Origin: Nocardioides sp. SYSU D00038
GTDB taxonomy: Bacteria > Actinomycetota > Actinomycetes > Propionibacteriales > Nocardioidaceae
Length of the DNA stretch: 64,000 bases
Reading direction: 5' to 3'
Assembly (NCBI RefSeq): GCF_016924665.1
Contig: NZ_JAFFJT010000017.1
Span: forward strand, 47,854 to 111,853
The notes under the pieces were generated by a model. It saw only the letters and a list, made by a program, of their open reading frames with translations. It made no database searches and had not been told where the DNA came from. Made by a program: the position numbers and the translations under genes. The stretch's first letter is position 1. Each line of letters begins with the position of its first letter. This document shows, piece after piece, positions 16,360-27,128 of the stretch.

Positions 16360-17064
16360 GTGCCGGACCAGGAGACGCCGACCGCGTTGGTGCGCCGGGC
16401 GCGCAAGGTCGACCGGGTGCTCGCCGAGACCTACCCCGACGCCCGCTGCGAGCTCGACTTCGACAACCCCTTCGAGCTGCTGGTCGTCACGGTGCTCAGC
16501 GCCCAGACCACCGACCGACGCGTGAACGCCGTCCGGCCCACCCTGTTCGCGGCGTACCCCGACGCGAAGGCGATGGCGGCGGCCGACCGCGAGGTGCTCG
16601 AGGGCATCCTCGGTCCGCTCGGCTTCTTCCGGGCCAAGACCGAGTCGCTGCTCAAGCTGAGCGCGGCGCTGCTCGAGCGCCACAACGGAGAGGTGCCGCC
16701 GCGGCTCGACGACCTGGTGCAGCTGCCCGGCGTCGGCCGCAAGACCGCGAACGTCGTGCTCGGCAACGCCTTCGGCATCCCCGGCATCACCGTCGACACC
16801 CACTTCGGCCGGCTCTCGCGTCGCCTCGGGTTCACCGAGGAGACCGACCCCGTCAAGGCCGAGCACGCCGTCGGTGCGCTGTTCCCCAAGCGCGACTGGG
16901 TGATGCTCAGCCACCACCTGATCTGGCACGGCCGCCGCTGCTGCCACGCCAAGAAGCCGGCGTGCGGCGCCTGCCCGGTCGCGCGATGGTGCCCGTCGTA
17001 CGGCGAGGGCCCCACCGACCCCGAGGTGGCGGTCGGGCTGCTGCGCACCGAGGGACCGGCGTGA
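16360..17064 (+). CDS. nth: Endonuclease III
   Basis: A 234-residue DNA glycosylase/AP lyase of base-excision repair that removes oxidised pyrimidines. The helix-hairpin-helix LPGVGRKTANVV carries the catalytic lysine, the essential aspartate is in ITVDTHFGRLS, and a C-terminal cysteine cluster (CCHAKKPACGACPVARWC) forms the [4Fe-4S] site. GTG 16360 gives the usual length. It overlaps the TlpA-like lipoprotein gene by 4 bp and leads the nth-tlpA-nudix-marP operon. Confidence 0.96.
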   Translation: MPDQETPTALVRRARKVDRVLAETYPDARCELDFDNPFELLVVTVLSAQTTDRRVNAVRPTLFAAYPDAKAMAAADREVLEGILGPLGFFRAKTESLLKLSAALLERHNGEVPPRLDDLVQLPGVGRKTANVVLGNAFGIPGITVDTHFGRLSRRLGFTEETDPVKAEHAVGALFPKRDWVMLSHHLIWHGRRCCHAKKPACGACPVARWCPSYGEGPTDPEVAVGLLRTEGPA

Positions 17065-17687
17065 CGTCACGCCGAGCCGCCCGGCTGCTGGCCGGGGCGC
17101 TCGTCGGCGCGCTGCTGCTCGCCGGGTGCTCCGACGGTGGCCGCGACTTCGTGCCGGGGCCGGGCCGGGCCGACATCGACGTCGACAGCGCCGAGCTGCG
17201 CGAGGCGAAGCAGGCCGCCGGCATCGACGACTGCGTGCCCGGCACCGGCGAGCCGGTCGAGGACGGGCTGCCCGAGGTCGCCCTGCCGTGCTTCGGCGGT
17301 GGGCCCGAGGTCGACCTGTCGTCGCTGCGCGGACCGCTGGTGGTCAACCTGTGGGCCCAGTGGTGCGGGCCGTGCCGGCGCGAGCTCCCGATCTACGAGC
17401 AGCTGCACCAGCGCCACGGCGACCGGGTCGGCGTGCTGGGCATCGACTACGAGGATCCCCAACCCGGCAAGGCGATGGAGGAGCTCACCGAGAGCGGCGC
17501 GACGTACCCCCAGCTGGCCGACCCCGACGGCGAGCTGTTCGCCGCCGACCCCTTCCGGGTCGTCGGCCTGCCGATCGTCGCGCTGGTGGCCGAGGACGGC
17601 ACGGTGGCGTACGTGAAGTACCAGGAGGTCGAGGAGCTCTCCGACCTCACCGACCTCGTCGAGGAGCACCTGGGGATCCGGCTGTGA
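17061..17687 (+). CDS. TlpA-like thioredoxin-fold lipoprotein
   Basis: A 208-residue membrane-anchored redox protein. The signal peptide ends in the lipobox LAGC with C23 as lipidated cysteine, and the thioredoxin active site WCGPC is at residues 101-105 within NLWAQWCGPCRRELP. It would act outside the membrane in disulfide reduction or cytochrome c maturation-like chemistry; no cytochrome genes are nearby. Another cysteine pair (C58 and C77) might form a disulfide. It matches mycobacterial Rv3673c in position, upstream of marP, whose own activity depends on a disulfide. Confidence 0.9.
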   Translation: MTSRRAARLLAGALVGALLLAGCSDGGRDFVPGPGRADIDVDSAELREAKQAAGIDDCVPGTGEPVEDGLPEVALPCFGGGPEVDLSSLRGPLVVNLWAQWCGPCRRELPIYEQLHQRHGDRVGVLGIDYEDPQPGKAMEELTESGATYPQLADPDGELFAADPFRVVGLPIVALVAEDGTVAYVKYQEVEELSDLTDLVEEHLGIRL

Positions 17688-18400
17688 CCGGCCACGACGG
17701 CGTGCCCGCCTGGCTGCTGCCCGTCGTCGAGGCCCTCGGCGACATCTCGGTGCACGACCTCACCCGGTTCGCCCCGCCCGACGACGCCGAGGCCCGCGAG
17801 GGCAGCGTGCTGATGCTGTTCGGGGAGGGGCCCGAGGGTCCCGACCTGCTGCTCACCGAGCGCGCCCACGGGATGCGCTCCCACCCCGGGCAGGTGTCGT
17901 TCCCCGGCGGCTCGCTCGACCCGGGTGAGGGGCCGGTCGAGGCCGCGCTGCGGGAGGCCGAGGAGGAGACCGGCCTCGACCCCGCCGGCGTCGAGGTCCT
18001 CGGCGAGCTGCCGGTGCTGTGGCTGCCGCCCAGCAACTTCGCCGTGACCCCGGTGGTCGGCTGGTGGCGCGAGCCGAGCCCGGTCTCGGTGATGTCGCCC
18101 GACGAGGTCCACGAGGTCTACCGGGTGCCGATCGCGGAGCTGCGCGACCCCGCCCACCGGATCACCATCCAGGGGCCCACGCCCGGCTGGGTCTCGCCGG
18201 GCTTCCTCATCGGACCCGACCACGACGTCATCTGCTGGGGCTTCACCGCCGGGATCATCGCCCGGCTCTTCGAGTTCGTCGGCTGGATCGAGGACCTCCC
18301 CGACGCGCCACGCCGCGAGCTCCCCGACTACATGCTCGGTGGGCGGCGGCTCAACCGCGATGCTGTCCCCAACACCGAGTTCGAGGAGCGTCGCCGGTGA
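17684..18400 (+). CDS. NUDIX CoA pyrophosphatase-like protein
   Basis: A 238-residue NUDIX hydrolase. The box GGSLDPGEGPVEAALREAEEETGL is complete, and the preceding RAHGMRSHPGQVSFPGG resembles the UPF0035 signature of CoA diphosphatases (NudL/PCD1). The product probably hydrolyses CoA or its derivatives in the cytosol. GTG 17684 overlaps the lipoprotein stop by 4 bp, and its own stop overlaps marP. It is the positional equivalent of Rv3672c. Confidence 0.88.
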   Translation: MTGHDGVPAWLLPVVEALGDISVHDLTRFAPPDDAEAREGSVLMLFGEGPEGPDLLLTERAHGMRSHPGQVSFPGGSLDPGEGPVEAALREAEEETGLDPAGVEVLGELPVLWLPPSNFAVTPVVGWWREPSPVSVMSPDEVHEVYRVPIAELRDPAHRITIQGPTPGWVSPGFLIGPDHDVICWGFTAGIIARLFEFVGWIEDLPDAPRRELPDYMLGGRRLNRDAVPNTEFEERRR

Positions 18401-19572
18401 ACCTGCTCGACTGGCTGCTGCTGGTGCTCGTCGGCGCCTACGCCCTCTCCGGCTACTGGCAGGGCTTCGTCACCGGCGCCTTCGCCACCGCCGGCCTGCT
18501 GGCCGGCGGCCTGTTCGGCATCTGGCTGGCGCCCCGGGCCCTCGGCAACGCAGACCCGTCGCTGCTGGTCTCGCTCGGTGCGCTGTTCATCGTGATCCTG
18601 GCCGCCTCGCTCGGGCAGGGTCTGTTCCAGTACGCCGGGGCCCGGCTCCGGGACCGGATCACCTGGCAGCCCGCCCGGGCCCTCGACGCGGTGGGCGGCG
18701 CCGTGCTGAGCGCGGCCGCCGTGCTCGTCGTCGCCTGGGCCCTCGGCGTGGCGATCTCCGGCTCGCGGATCAACGGCGTCACCCCGCTGGTGCGCTCCTC
18801 GACCGTGCTGGCCAAGGTCAACTCGGTGCTGCCGACCTCGGCCGGCCAGCTGCTCGGCGCGTTCAACGACGTCGTCGGCACCGGCTTCTTCCCGCGCTAC
18901 CTCGAGCCGTTCTCGCCCGAGCGGATCGTGGAGGTCTCCCCGGGCGACCGCCGGCTGCTGCGCGACCCCGACGTCGTCCGCGCCCAGCCCGCCGTGCTCA
19001 AGGTGCGCGGCAGCAACTCCTGCGGCCGCGGCATCGAGGGCACCGGCTTCGTCTTCGCCCCCGACCGGCTGATGACCAACGCCCACGTGGTGGCCGGTGT
19101 GCGGGAGCCGCGGGTCTACCTCGACGACGAGTCGGTCGAGGCCACCGTCGTCCACTACGACCCCGACCTCGACGTCGCGGTGCTGGCCTTCGAGAGCGGC
19201 GCCATCGACCCGCTCCAGCTCGACGAGACCGCCAAGGCGCGCGACGGCGTCGCGATCCTCGGCTACCCCGAGGACGGCCCGTTCAACGTCACCGCCGGCC
19301 GGATCCGCTCCGAGCAGCGGCTCCGCTCACCCGACATCTACGGCGACGGCACCGTGATCCGCGAGGTGTTCTCGCTGCGCGGCACCGTGCGCCCCGGCAA
19401 CTCCGGCGGGCCGATCCTCAGCTCCGGCGGCGACGTCGTGGGCGTGGTGTTCGCCGCCTCGGTCACCGACAAGGAGACCGGCTACGCCCTCACCGCCGAG
19501 CAGGTCGGCCAGAGTGCGGCGGCCGGCATCACCAGCCGCGAAGAGGTGTCGAGCGGCGCCTGCGCCGGCTGA
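18397..19572 (+). CDS. marP: MarP-type periplasmic serine protease
   Basis: A 391-residue protease. The first ~125 residues contain four membrane helices of the CvpA type, and the trypsin-like domain follows with the triad H230 (TNAHVV), D259 (DPDLDVAV) and S336 (GNSGGPI). Cysteines C209 and C389 match the pair whose disulfide stabilises M. tuberculosis MarP. The family protects mycobacteria from acid and oxidative stress by processing peptidoglycan hydrolases. It ends a four-gene overlapped operon with nth, tlpA and nudix, the same order as Rv3674c-Rv3671c. Confidence 0.93.
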   Translation: MNLLDWLLLVLVGAYALSGYWQGFVTGAFATAGLLAGGLFGIWLAPRALGNADPSLLVSLGALFIVILAASLGQGLFQYAGARLRDRITWQPARALDAVGGAVLSAAAVLVVAWALGVAISGSRINGVTPLVRSSTVLAKVNSVLPTSAGQLLGAFNDVVGTGFFPRYLEPFSPERIVEVSPGDRRLLRDPDVVRAQPAVLKVRGSNSCGRGIEGTGFVFAPDRLMTNAHVVAGVREPRVYLDDESVEATVVHYDPDLDVAVLAFESGAIDPLQLDETAKARDGVAILGYPEDGPFNVTAGRIRSEQRLRSPDIYGDGTVIREVFSLRGTVRPGNSGGPILSSGGDVVGVVFAASVTDKETGYALTAEQVGQSAAAGITSREEVSSGACAG

Positions 19573-19592
19573 CGGCCGGGATCGGGACGGGC

Positions 19593-19991
19593 TCAGGCCT
19601 GGCCGCGCAGCGCGCGCGGGATCTCGCGGCCCTGCTCGATCGCCTTCTCCGGCGCGCGTACCTGCTTGACCTTGCGCACGCCCACGAAGACCAGCAGGCC
19701 GGCGAGCAGGAGGTAGAACCCGAACACGATCAGGAACGCCCAGTGCAGCGCCAGGCCCTCGCCGCCCCAGTGGATGAAGTAGGCGATCGCGACCGACAGC
19801 ATGATGAGCGACATCAGGGCGAGGAAGCCCGCCACGGCGAACATCGCGACCCCGGTGCCGCCCGCCCGCACGCTGATCTTGAGCTCGCTCTTGGCGAGCT
19901 CGATCTCCTTCGACAGCAGGGTCGAGATGTCGCGGCTCGCGTCGGCGACCAGCTTGCCGATGGTCGGGTCGGTCTCGTTCACCTGGGACAT
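19593..19991 (-). CDS. Phage holin-family (DUF1469-type) membrane protein
   Basis: A 132-residue protein with a polar N-terminal helix (PTIGKLVADASRDISTLLSKEIELAKSEL), two membrane helices (about 48-75 and 83-108) and a basic tail. Such proteins belong to the putative actinobacterial holin-X/DUF1469 group, but no phage genes are near, and the position (between marP and acs) is like Rv3669 of mycobacteria. It is probably a structural membrane protein, not a lysis holin. The ATG at 19991 lies 11 bases after the nhaA stop; an in-frame ATG at 20009 overlapping nhaA is an alternative. Confidence 0.8.
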   Translation of the reverse strand: MSQVNETDPTIGKLVADASRDISTLLSKEIELAKSELKISVRAGGTGVAMFAVAGFLALMSLIMLSVAIAYFIHWGGEGLALHWAFLIVFGFYLLLAGLLVFVGVRKVKQVRAPEKAIEQGREIPRALRGQA

Positions 19992-20001
19992 GCGCGTCAC
20001 C

Positions 20002-21285
20002 CTACTCATAGACGTCGGGTACCCCGTCGCGGTCCTCGTCACGCAGTTCCTCCTCGTGGAGGCGCCGGTAGACCCGGTTGCGTGCGCGCAGCACCACCGC
20101 GGCCGCCGCGGCGGCCACCAGGGAGCCGGTCAGCACCCCGACCTTGACGTGCTCGGTGGTGGCCGAGCCCGGCCCGAACGCGAGCTCGCCGATGAGCAGG
20201 CTGACCGTGAACCCGATGCCGGCCAGCAGGGCCATGCCGATCACGTCGACCCAGGAGAGGTCCTCGTCGAGGTCGGCGCGGGTGAAGCGCGACAGCAGGA
20301 ACGTCGAGCCGGCGATCCCGACCACCTTGCCGAGCACCAGCCCGAGCGCGATCCCGATCGCGACCGGGTCGCGCAGGGCGTCGGTGAACCCGTCCCAGCC
20401 GTCGACGGTCACACCCGCGGCGAAGAACGCGAACAACGGCACCGCGACGCCGGCCGACAGCGGCCGCACGACGTGCTCGAGGTGCTCGGCCAGCCCGGGC
20501 CCGTCCTCGCCGTCGCTGCGCAGCACCGGCACGGTGAACGCCAGCACCACCCCGGCCACCGTGGCGTGCACGCCCGAGGCGTGGACGCAGCCCCAGGCCA
20601 CCAGCGCGAGCGGCACCAGCAGCCAGGGGGAGTGGACCCACCGCTGCACCAGCCAGCCGAAGACGGCCACCGGCAAGACCGCCGCGGCCAGCCACGGCAG
20701 CGCCAGGTCGTCGGTGTAGAAGAGCGCGATGATCGTGATCGCCAGCAGGTCGTCGACCACGGCCAGGGTGAGCAGGAACGTGCGCAGGCCGCTCGGCAGG
20801 TGGGTCGAGATCACCGCCAGCACCGCGACCGCGAACGCGATGTCGGTGGCGGTGGGGATCGCCCAGCCGACCAGCGGGCCGTCGGTCGCGGCGTTGACGG
20901 CGACGTAGATCAGGGCCGGGGCGGCCATGCCGCCGACGGCGGCCGCCACCGGCAGCGCGGCCCGGGCGGGGTCGCGCAGGTCGCCGGCCACGAACTCGCG
21001 CTTGAGCTCCAGGCCCGCCACGAAGAAGAAGATCGCCAGCAGCCCGTCGGCCGCCCAGGTGCCGAGCGTCAGGTCGAGGTGCAGCGCGTGCGGCCCGACC
21101 CGGAGGTCGCGCAGCTCGGCGTACGCCTCGGAGAGGGGGGAGTTGGCCCACACCAGCGCCAGCACCGCCCCGGCGATCAGCAGCAGCCCACCGGTGGCCT
21201 CGGCCCGCAGCACGTCCGCGACCCGGGACGCCTCCGGCCAGCTCCCGCGCTCGAACAACCGGCGTCGGGTGGGGGTGGTGCTCAC
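20002..21285 (-). CDS. nhaA: Na+/H+ antiporter NhaA
   Basis: A 427-residue antiporter with about twelve membrane helices. The paired aspartates of the ion site are in [11 protein letters not shown], and [14 protein letters not shown] and [18 protein letters not shown] are family hallmarks. It exchanges cytosolic sodium for protons to maintain pH and salt balance. The GTG at 21285 is preceded by GAGGAG six bases upstream. The holin-like gene follows 11 bases after its stop. The C-terminus adds an acidic tail ([11 protein letters not shown]). Confidence 0.94.
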   Translation of the reverse strand: MSTTPTRRRLFERGSWPEASRVADVLRAEATGGLLLIAGAVLALVWANSPLSEAYAELRDLRVGPHALHLDLTLGTWAADGLLAIFFFVAGLELKREFVAGDLRDPARAALPVAAAVGGMAAPALIYVAVNAATDGPLVGWAIPTATDIAFAVAVLAVISTHLPSGLRTFLLTLAVVDDLLAITIIALFYTDDLALPWLAAAVLPVAVFGWLVQRWVHSPWLLVPLALVAWGCVHASGVHATVAGVVLAFTVPVLRSDGEDGPGLAEHLEHVVRPLSAGVAVPLFAFFAAGVTVDGWDGFTDALRDPVAIGIALGLVLGKVVGIAGSTFLLSRFTRADLDEDLSWVDVIGMALLAGIGFTVSLLIGELAFGPGSATTEHVKVGVLTGSLVAAAAAAVVLRARNRVYRRLHEEELRDEDRDGVPDVYE

Positions 21286-21362
21286 GTGGCTCCTCAGGGG
21301 GTCGGTCGACTCGTTGCCGACCAGACTTCCCGGCGCACCAGTACCCACCCTACCGGCGAGCC

Positions 21363-21412
21363 GGTGGTCGAGCAGCGAGCGCCAGCGAGCGTCGTCGAGA
21401 CCGGGTGAGCCG
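21363..21412. repeat. Palindromic repeat family A, left-arm fragment
   Basis: A 50-bp piece containing GGTCGAGCAGCGAGCGCCAG followed by CGAGCGTCGTCGAGACC and the start of the linker. It is identical or nearly so to the left arm of units at 26257, 26405, 26517 and 26628, but the right arm is missing here. It lies 77 bp upstream of the nhaA start within the 656-bp gene-free region 21286-21941. Confidence 0.85.
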
Positions 21413-21479
21413 ACCGCCCGCCGTAGGTGGCGACTCCGGGGACGGGGCTCGATGGGGTGCTGGCTGTGGTGGTGGGGGT

Positions 21480-21664
21480 GCGGTGTGCCGCGCGTGGTCG
21501 GGCACTGCGGCTGCTGCGCGCCGGACGTCGTTCGGCACTCGTTGCCGTGTCGCCGGACGCTGCCGTGCCGTCCCCCGGCCGTCGCTTCGGCGCCACGCCG
21601 CCGTTGACGTGCCGAACGACGCCCGTCGCTCCGCCGCCTCCGTGCCGGAAGCGCGGCACGCCGG
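21480..21664. repeat. Long imperfect palindrome
   Basis: This block is a roughly 185-bp imperfect inverted repeat centred near 21574. The best-paired arms are a perfect 13-mer, CGTCGTTCGGCAC (21526-21538) against GTGCCGAACGACG (21609-21621), and outer arms around GTGCCGCGC (21485) and GCGCGGCAC (21651). No convincing gene overlaps it. It differs from the family A units on either side. Confidence 0.6.
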
Positions 21665-21669
21665 CGTGC

Positions 21670-21924
21670 GGTGGTCGAGGTGCGAAGGCCGCTAGGCCTG
21701 AGCCTCGAGACCCGGCGAGCCGAGAACCCTCCCGTTCCCACCGGAGGGCGTTCGGCCGGCGGGGGTTTCGAGACAGTCGCTAGCGCGACTTCCTCAACCA
21801 CCGGTGGTCGAGGAAGGACGAAGTCCTGTCTCGAGACCCGGTGAGCCGAAAGCCCTCCCGTCCGCACCGGAGGGTTTTCGGCCGTCTGGGGTTTCGAGGC
21901 TCGCTTCGCTCGCACCTCAACCAG
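21670..21924. repeat. Two abutting family A-like palindromic units
   Basis: Unit 21670-21802 begins GGTGGTCGAGG and ends CCTCAACCACC. Unit 21803-21924 starts at the next base and ends CACCTCAACCAGC. Each has an outer inverted repeat plus an inner stem, in the second CCGAAAGCCCTCC against GGAGGGTTTTCGG. The linker and inner stem match the 26-kb units, but the outer arms differ in the way the arms pair (GTCGAGG, not GTCGAGCAGCGAGCG). They sit just downstream of the acs stop at 21942. Confidence 0.8.
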
Positions 21925-21941
21925 CAAGCACCAGCGGTACG

Positions 21942-23951
<2,010 letters not shown>

Positions 23952-23986
23952 GACAGCTCCTTGGTCTCGCAGGGTCGAACGGTGGA

Positions 23987-24004
23987 GTGGCTCTCGCCAC
24001 ACTA
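23987..24004 (-). promoter_or_regulatory. Possible acs promoter with weak Crp-like palindrome
   Basis: Minus-strand TAGTGT (24004-23999) fits a -10 pattern TAnnnT about 48 bases before the acs start. It overlaps the inverted repeat GTGGC-TCTC-GCCAC (23987-24000), which matches the Crp consensus at only about seven of ten half-site positions. Regulation of acs by Crp is plausible but weakly supported here. Confidence 0.3.
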
Positions 24005-24105
24005 GGACCACGGGCCCAGCGTGGCGACGCCTCGGTCGGGGAGGTTGCCCGAGGGGCGGGACCGGTCGTCCGGTCCCGCCCGCCGTCACCCCCCGGTCGG
24101 TGCGG

Positions 24106-25734
24106 CTAGTGCTTCACCGCGACCTCGGCGCCCGCGCCGGTGAGGGCGCGGACCTCGAGCTCGGTGTAGCGCTCGGCGCTCTCGGGCTCCTTGCTGGTGA
24201 CCGTCCCCAGCCAGCCGAGGAAGAAGCCGAGCGGGATGGAGACGATGCCCGGGTTCTCCAGCGGGAACCACGAGATGTCGATGCTGGTCGGCAGCAGCGA
24301 CAGGTTCTTGCCGGTGGCGTCCTCGCCCTTGCCCGACATGATCGGGCTGAAGATGACCAGGCCCACCGAGGAGATCAGGCCGCCGTAGATGCTCCACACG
24401 GCGCCGCGGGTGTTGAAGCGCCGCCAGAACATGTTGTAGACGATCGCCGGCAGGTTGGCCGAGGCCGCCACCGCGAACGCCAGTGCCACCAGGAAGGCGA
24501 CGTTGAGCTTCTGCGCCGGGATCGCCAGCAGGATCGCGACGAGGCCGATGCCGGCGGCCGCGAGGCGGGCCACCTTGAGCTCCTGCTTCTCGGTGGCCCT
24601 GCCGCGCTTGATCACCGAGTTGTAGATGTCGTGCGCCACGCTGGTCGAGCTGGCCAGCACCAGGCCGGCCACCACCGCCAGGATCGTCGCGAACGCGACC
24701 GCCGCGATGATCGCCAGCAGCACCGCGCCGCCCGTGGACCCACCGCCGCCGCCGACCTCCTCGGCCAGCAACGGACTCGCCAGGTTGCCTCCCGACGTGG
24801 CCACCTCGCCCATCTTGTCGCCCTTGAGCAGCGCCGCGGCCCCGAAGCCGAGCACCAGCGTGAAGAGGTAGAAGACGCCGATCAGGCCGATCGCCCACAG
24901 CACCGACTTCCGCGCGTCGCGCGAGGTCGGCACCGTGTAGAAGCGGATCAGGATGTGCGGGAGCCCCGCGGTGCCGAGCACCAGGGCCAGGCCGAGGCTG
25001 AGGAAGTCGATCTTGCTGGTCGTGCTGACGCCGTACTTCAGCCCCGGCTCGAGGAACGCCGAGCCCTGGCCGCTGTTGGAGGCGGCGGTGCCGAGCAGGT
25101 CGGAGAGGTTGAAGTCGAACTGCGCCAGCACCAGCACCACGATCAGCGCCGAGCCGGTCATCAGCAGCACGGCCTTGACGATCTGCACCCAGGTCGTGCC
25201 CTTCATGCCGCCGACGGTGACGTAGAAGATCATCAGGATGCCGACCGCGAGGATCGTCAGGTTCTTCGCGGCGTCGCCGTCGACGCCGAGCAGCAGCGAG
25301 ACCAGCGCACCGGCACCGACCATCTGCGCCAGCAGGTAGAAGATCGACACGACCACGGTCGAGGTGGCCGCCGCCGTGCGCACCGGGCGCTGCCGCATCC
25401 GGTAGGCGAGCTGGTCGGCCATCGTGTAGCGCCCGGAGTTGCGCAGCACCTCGGCGACGAGCAGCAGCGCGACCAGCCAGGCGACCAGGAACCCGATCGA
25501 GTAGAGGAAGCCGTCGTAGCCCGACAGCGCGATCGCGCCGGAGATGCCGAGGAACGACGCGGCCGACATGTAGTCGCCGCCGATGGCCAGGCCGTTCTGG
25601 ACGCCGGAGAAGCTGCGTCCGCCGGCGTAGAAGTCGGCCGCGCCCTGCGTCTGCCGGCTCGCCCAGAAGGTGATGCCGACGGTCAGCGCGACGACCGCGA
25701 GGAAGAGGACGGTGGTGAGTACCTGGTGGTCCAT
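24106..25734 (-). CDS. Cation/acetate (monocarboxylate) symporter, SSS family
   Basis: A 542-residue sodium:solute symporter with about thirteen helices. The sodium-site region near [19 protein letters not shown] [19 protein letters not shown] (about 48-66) and [19 protein letters not shown] are characteristic of ActP/MctC transporters of acetate, propionate and pyruvate. The next gene on the strand is acs, so the pair takes up and activates acetate. It starts one base after the stop of the DUF485 gene, its usual small partner. The upstream Crp-type operator at 26133 probably controls both. Confidence 0.92.
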   Translation of the reverse strand: MDHQVLTTVLFLAVVALTVGITFWASRQTQGAADFYAGGRSFSGVQNGLAIGGDYMSAASFLGISGAIALSGYDGFLYSIGFLVAWLVALLLVAEVLRNSGRYTMADQLAYRMRQRPVRTAAATSTVVVSIFYLLAQMVGAGALVSLLLGVDGDAAKNLTILAVGILMIFYVTVGGMKGTTWVQIVKAVLLMTGSALIVVLVLAQFDFNLSDLLGTAASNSGQGSAFLEPGLKYGVSTTSKIDFLSLGLALVLGTAGLPHILIRFYTVPTSRDARKSVLWAIGLIGVFYLFTLVLGFGAAALLKGDKMGEVATSGGNLASPLLAEEVGGGGGSTGGAVLLAIIAAVAFATILAVVAGLVLASSTSVAHDIYNSVIKRGRATEKQELKVARLAAAGIGLVAILLAIPAQKLNVAFLVALAFAVAASANLPAIVYNMFWRRFNTRGAVWSIYGGLISSVGLVIFSPIMSGKGEDATGKNLSLLPTSIDISWFPLENPGIVSIPLGFFLGWLGTVTSKEPESAERYTELEVRALTGAGAEVAVKH

Positions 25735-25735
25735 G

Positions 25736-26086
25736 TCAGCGGCCTCCCGCGCGGGCGTCGTACTCGTCCTGGAGCTGGCGGGCCAGCGGGTCGAGCCGGC
25801 TGGTGGAGTAGCGGCTGTAGACGTAGGCCAGGAGGAACGTGGTCACGAACTGCAGCACCCCGAAGACCAGGGCGACGTTGATGTTGCCGAACAGCTTGTG
25901 GCCCATGAAGTCGCCGGCCCAGTTCGAGAGCACCACGTAGAGCAGGTACCAGATCAGGAAGGCGACGGTCGCCGGGAACACGAACCCCCGGTAGGCCTTG
26001 CGGAGCTCGGTGAACTCGGGCCGAGCGTGCAGCTCGGCGTACACCGGGTCGTCGTGCACGGCTCGCTCGTCATCGGGTTCTGACAT
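25736..26086 (-). CDS. DUF485 small membrane protein
   Basis: A 116-residue protein with two membrane helices (about 36-57 and 73-95) and the DUF485 segment FTELRKAYRGFVFPATVAFLIWYLLYVVL. This family is found almost always next to ActP/MctC-type symporters and is thought to be an accessory subunit. Here the symporter ATG follows its stop by one base. It is the first gene of the uptake operon, downstream of a Crp-like operator. Confidence 0.9.
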   Translation of the reverse strand: MSEPDDERAVHDDPVYAELHARPEFTELRKAYRGFVFPATVAFLIWYLLYVVLSNWAGDFMGHKLFGNINVALVFGVLQFVTTFLLAYVYSRYSTSRLDPLARQLQDEYDARAGGR

Positions 26087-26132
26087 CGGAGCACCCCCTT
26101 TGCGGACGCCCGCCGACCCTGAGCGTCGGCGG

Positions 26133-26151
26133 TGTGATGGCGGTCACGCTA
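26133..26151 (-). promoter_or_regulatory. Crp operator overlapping the acetate-uptake promoter
   Basis: TGTGA-TGGCGG-TCACG (26133-26148) matches the Crp consensus TGTGA-N6-TCACA in nine of ten half-site positions with the correct spacing. It is 47 bases before the DUF485 start. A possible -10 TAGCGT lies at 26151-26146 on the minus strand, so the operator would cover the -10/+1 region, a repressing position. Binding by the Crp encoded at 15521 is inferred. Confidence 0.6.
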
Positions 26152-26256
26152 GGGACGCCCCACGGGCCCTGGAGAGAGGTCCGCGCGGATCGGTCGGTCA
26201 GCGGAGCACCGTGGTCGGTGAGCGGTCGGTTGGGCGCGACGAGCGGTTGGGTCGGC

Positions 26257-26759
26257 GGTCGAGCAGCGAGCGCCAGCGAGCGTCGTCGAGACCCGGTGGG
26301 ACGGAAGCCCTCCGGTGGGGACGGGAGGGTGTTTGGCTGTCCGGGGTCTCGACGGGCGCTCCTCGCTGGCGCTCGTCGCTGCTCGACCACCGGCGCCTAC
26401 CGCTGGTCGAGCAGCGAGCGCTAGCGAGCGTCGTCGAGACCGGGTGAGGTGGGAGTCCTCCGGTCGGGGACGGAGGGCGTTCACTCGTTGCTGCTCGACC
26501 ACTGGCGCGTACCGCTGATCGAGCAGCGAGCGCCAGCGAGCGTCGTCGAGACCGGGTGAGACGAGAGCCCTCCGGTGGGGACGGGAAGCGTTCCCTCGTC
26601 GCTGCTCGATCACTGGCGCGTACCGCTGGTCGAGCAGCGAGCGCTAGCGAGCGTCGTCGAGACCGGGTGAGACGAGAGCCCTCCGGTGGGGACGGGAGGG
26701 TGTTTGGCTGTCCGGGGTCTCGACGGGCGCTCCTCGCTGGCGCTCGTCTTTGCTCGACC
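26257..26759. repeat. Array of four family A palindromic units
   Basis: Units lie at 26257-26388 (132 bp), 26405-26500 (96 bp), 26517-26611 (95 bp) and 26628-26759 (132 bp). Full units run from GGTCGAGCAGCGAGCG to a near-complementary TCGTCGCTGCTCGACC, with a second inverted pair CGTCGAGACC/GGTCTCGACG and an inner hairpin built on CCTCC...GGAGG. The two short units have lost the inner right arm but keep the outer one. Linkers (ACTGGCGCGTACCGCTG) are also repeated. They fill the 679-bp region 26087-26765 and end seven bases from the GIY-YIG stop. Confidence 0.9.
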
Positions 26760-26765
26760 ACGGTG

Positions 26766-27074
26766 TCACTGCTCGTCGAGCGGGGGGCGCGACCGTCCGC
26801 GTGCGAGGCCCGGCAGGTCGCCCCACCGGCCCTCGATGAGGGCGATCCGCTTGGCCCGGCTCCAGTTCTGCACCTGCTTCTCGAAGGCGAACGCCTCGTC
26901 GACGCGCGCGAAGTCACCAGCCCACGCCAGTCGTACCGGTCGACGTCGACGGGGGCGGGTGTACGCCGCGGCCGTCCCTTCCTGGTGCTGCTGAACCCTG
27001 CGGTCCAGGTTCACCGTGCTGCCGACGTAGAAGGACCCGTCGGCGCACTCGAGGATGTAGACCCAGGCCGTCAT
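26766..27074 (-). CDS. GIY-YIG nuclease domain protein
   Basis: A 102-residue single-domain nuclease of the GIY-YIG (UPF0213/YhbQ-like) superfamily. The two halves of the signature are VYILE (5-9) and FYVGST (16-21), followed by the arginine motif NLDRRVQQH and the metal-binding glutamate in AFAFEKQVQNWSRAKR. The ATG at 27074 has GGAGGA upstream. No partner gene is adjacent; instead palindrome arrays lie on both sides, and its last codons (CTCGACGAGCAGTGA) resemble an array arm. Function in the cell is unknown; similar folds cut branched or hairpin DNA. Confidence 0.88.
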   Translation of the reverse strand: MTAWVYILECADGSFYVGSTVNLDRRVQQHQEGTAAAYTRPRRRRPVRLAWAGDFARVDEAFAFEKQVQNWSRAKRIALIEGRWGDLPGLARGRSRPPLDEQ

Positions 27075-27128
27075 GGCTCCTCCCTGCCCCGGCGCTCGCG
27101 GGATCACGCCCGAGCCGCTGGCACCTGT

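Noticed and set aside
19593..19991. Prophage remnant based on the holin-family protein
   Set aside because: No other phage gene is nearby and the locus is conserved chromosomal order shared with mycobacteria.
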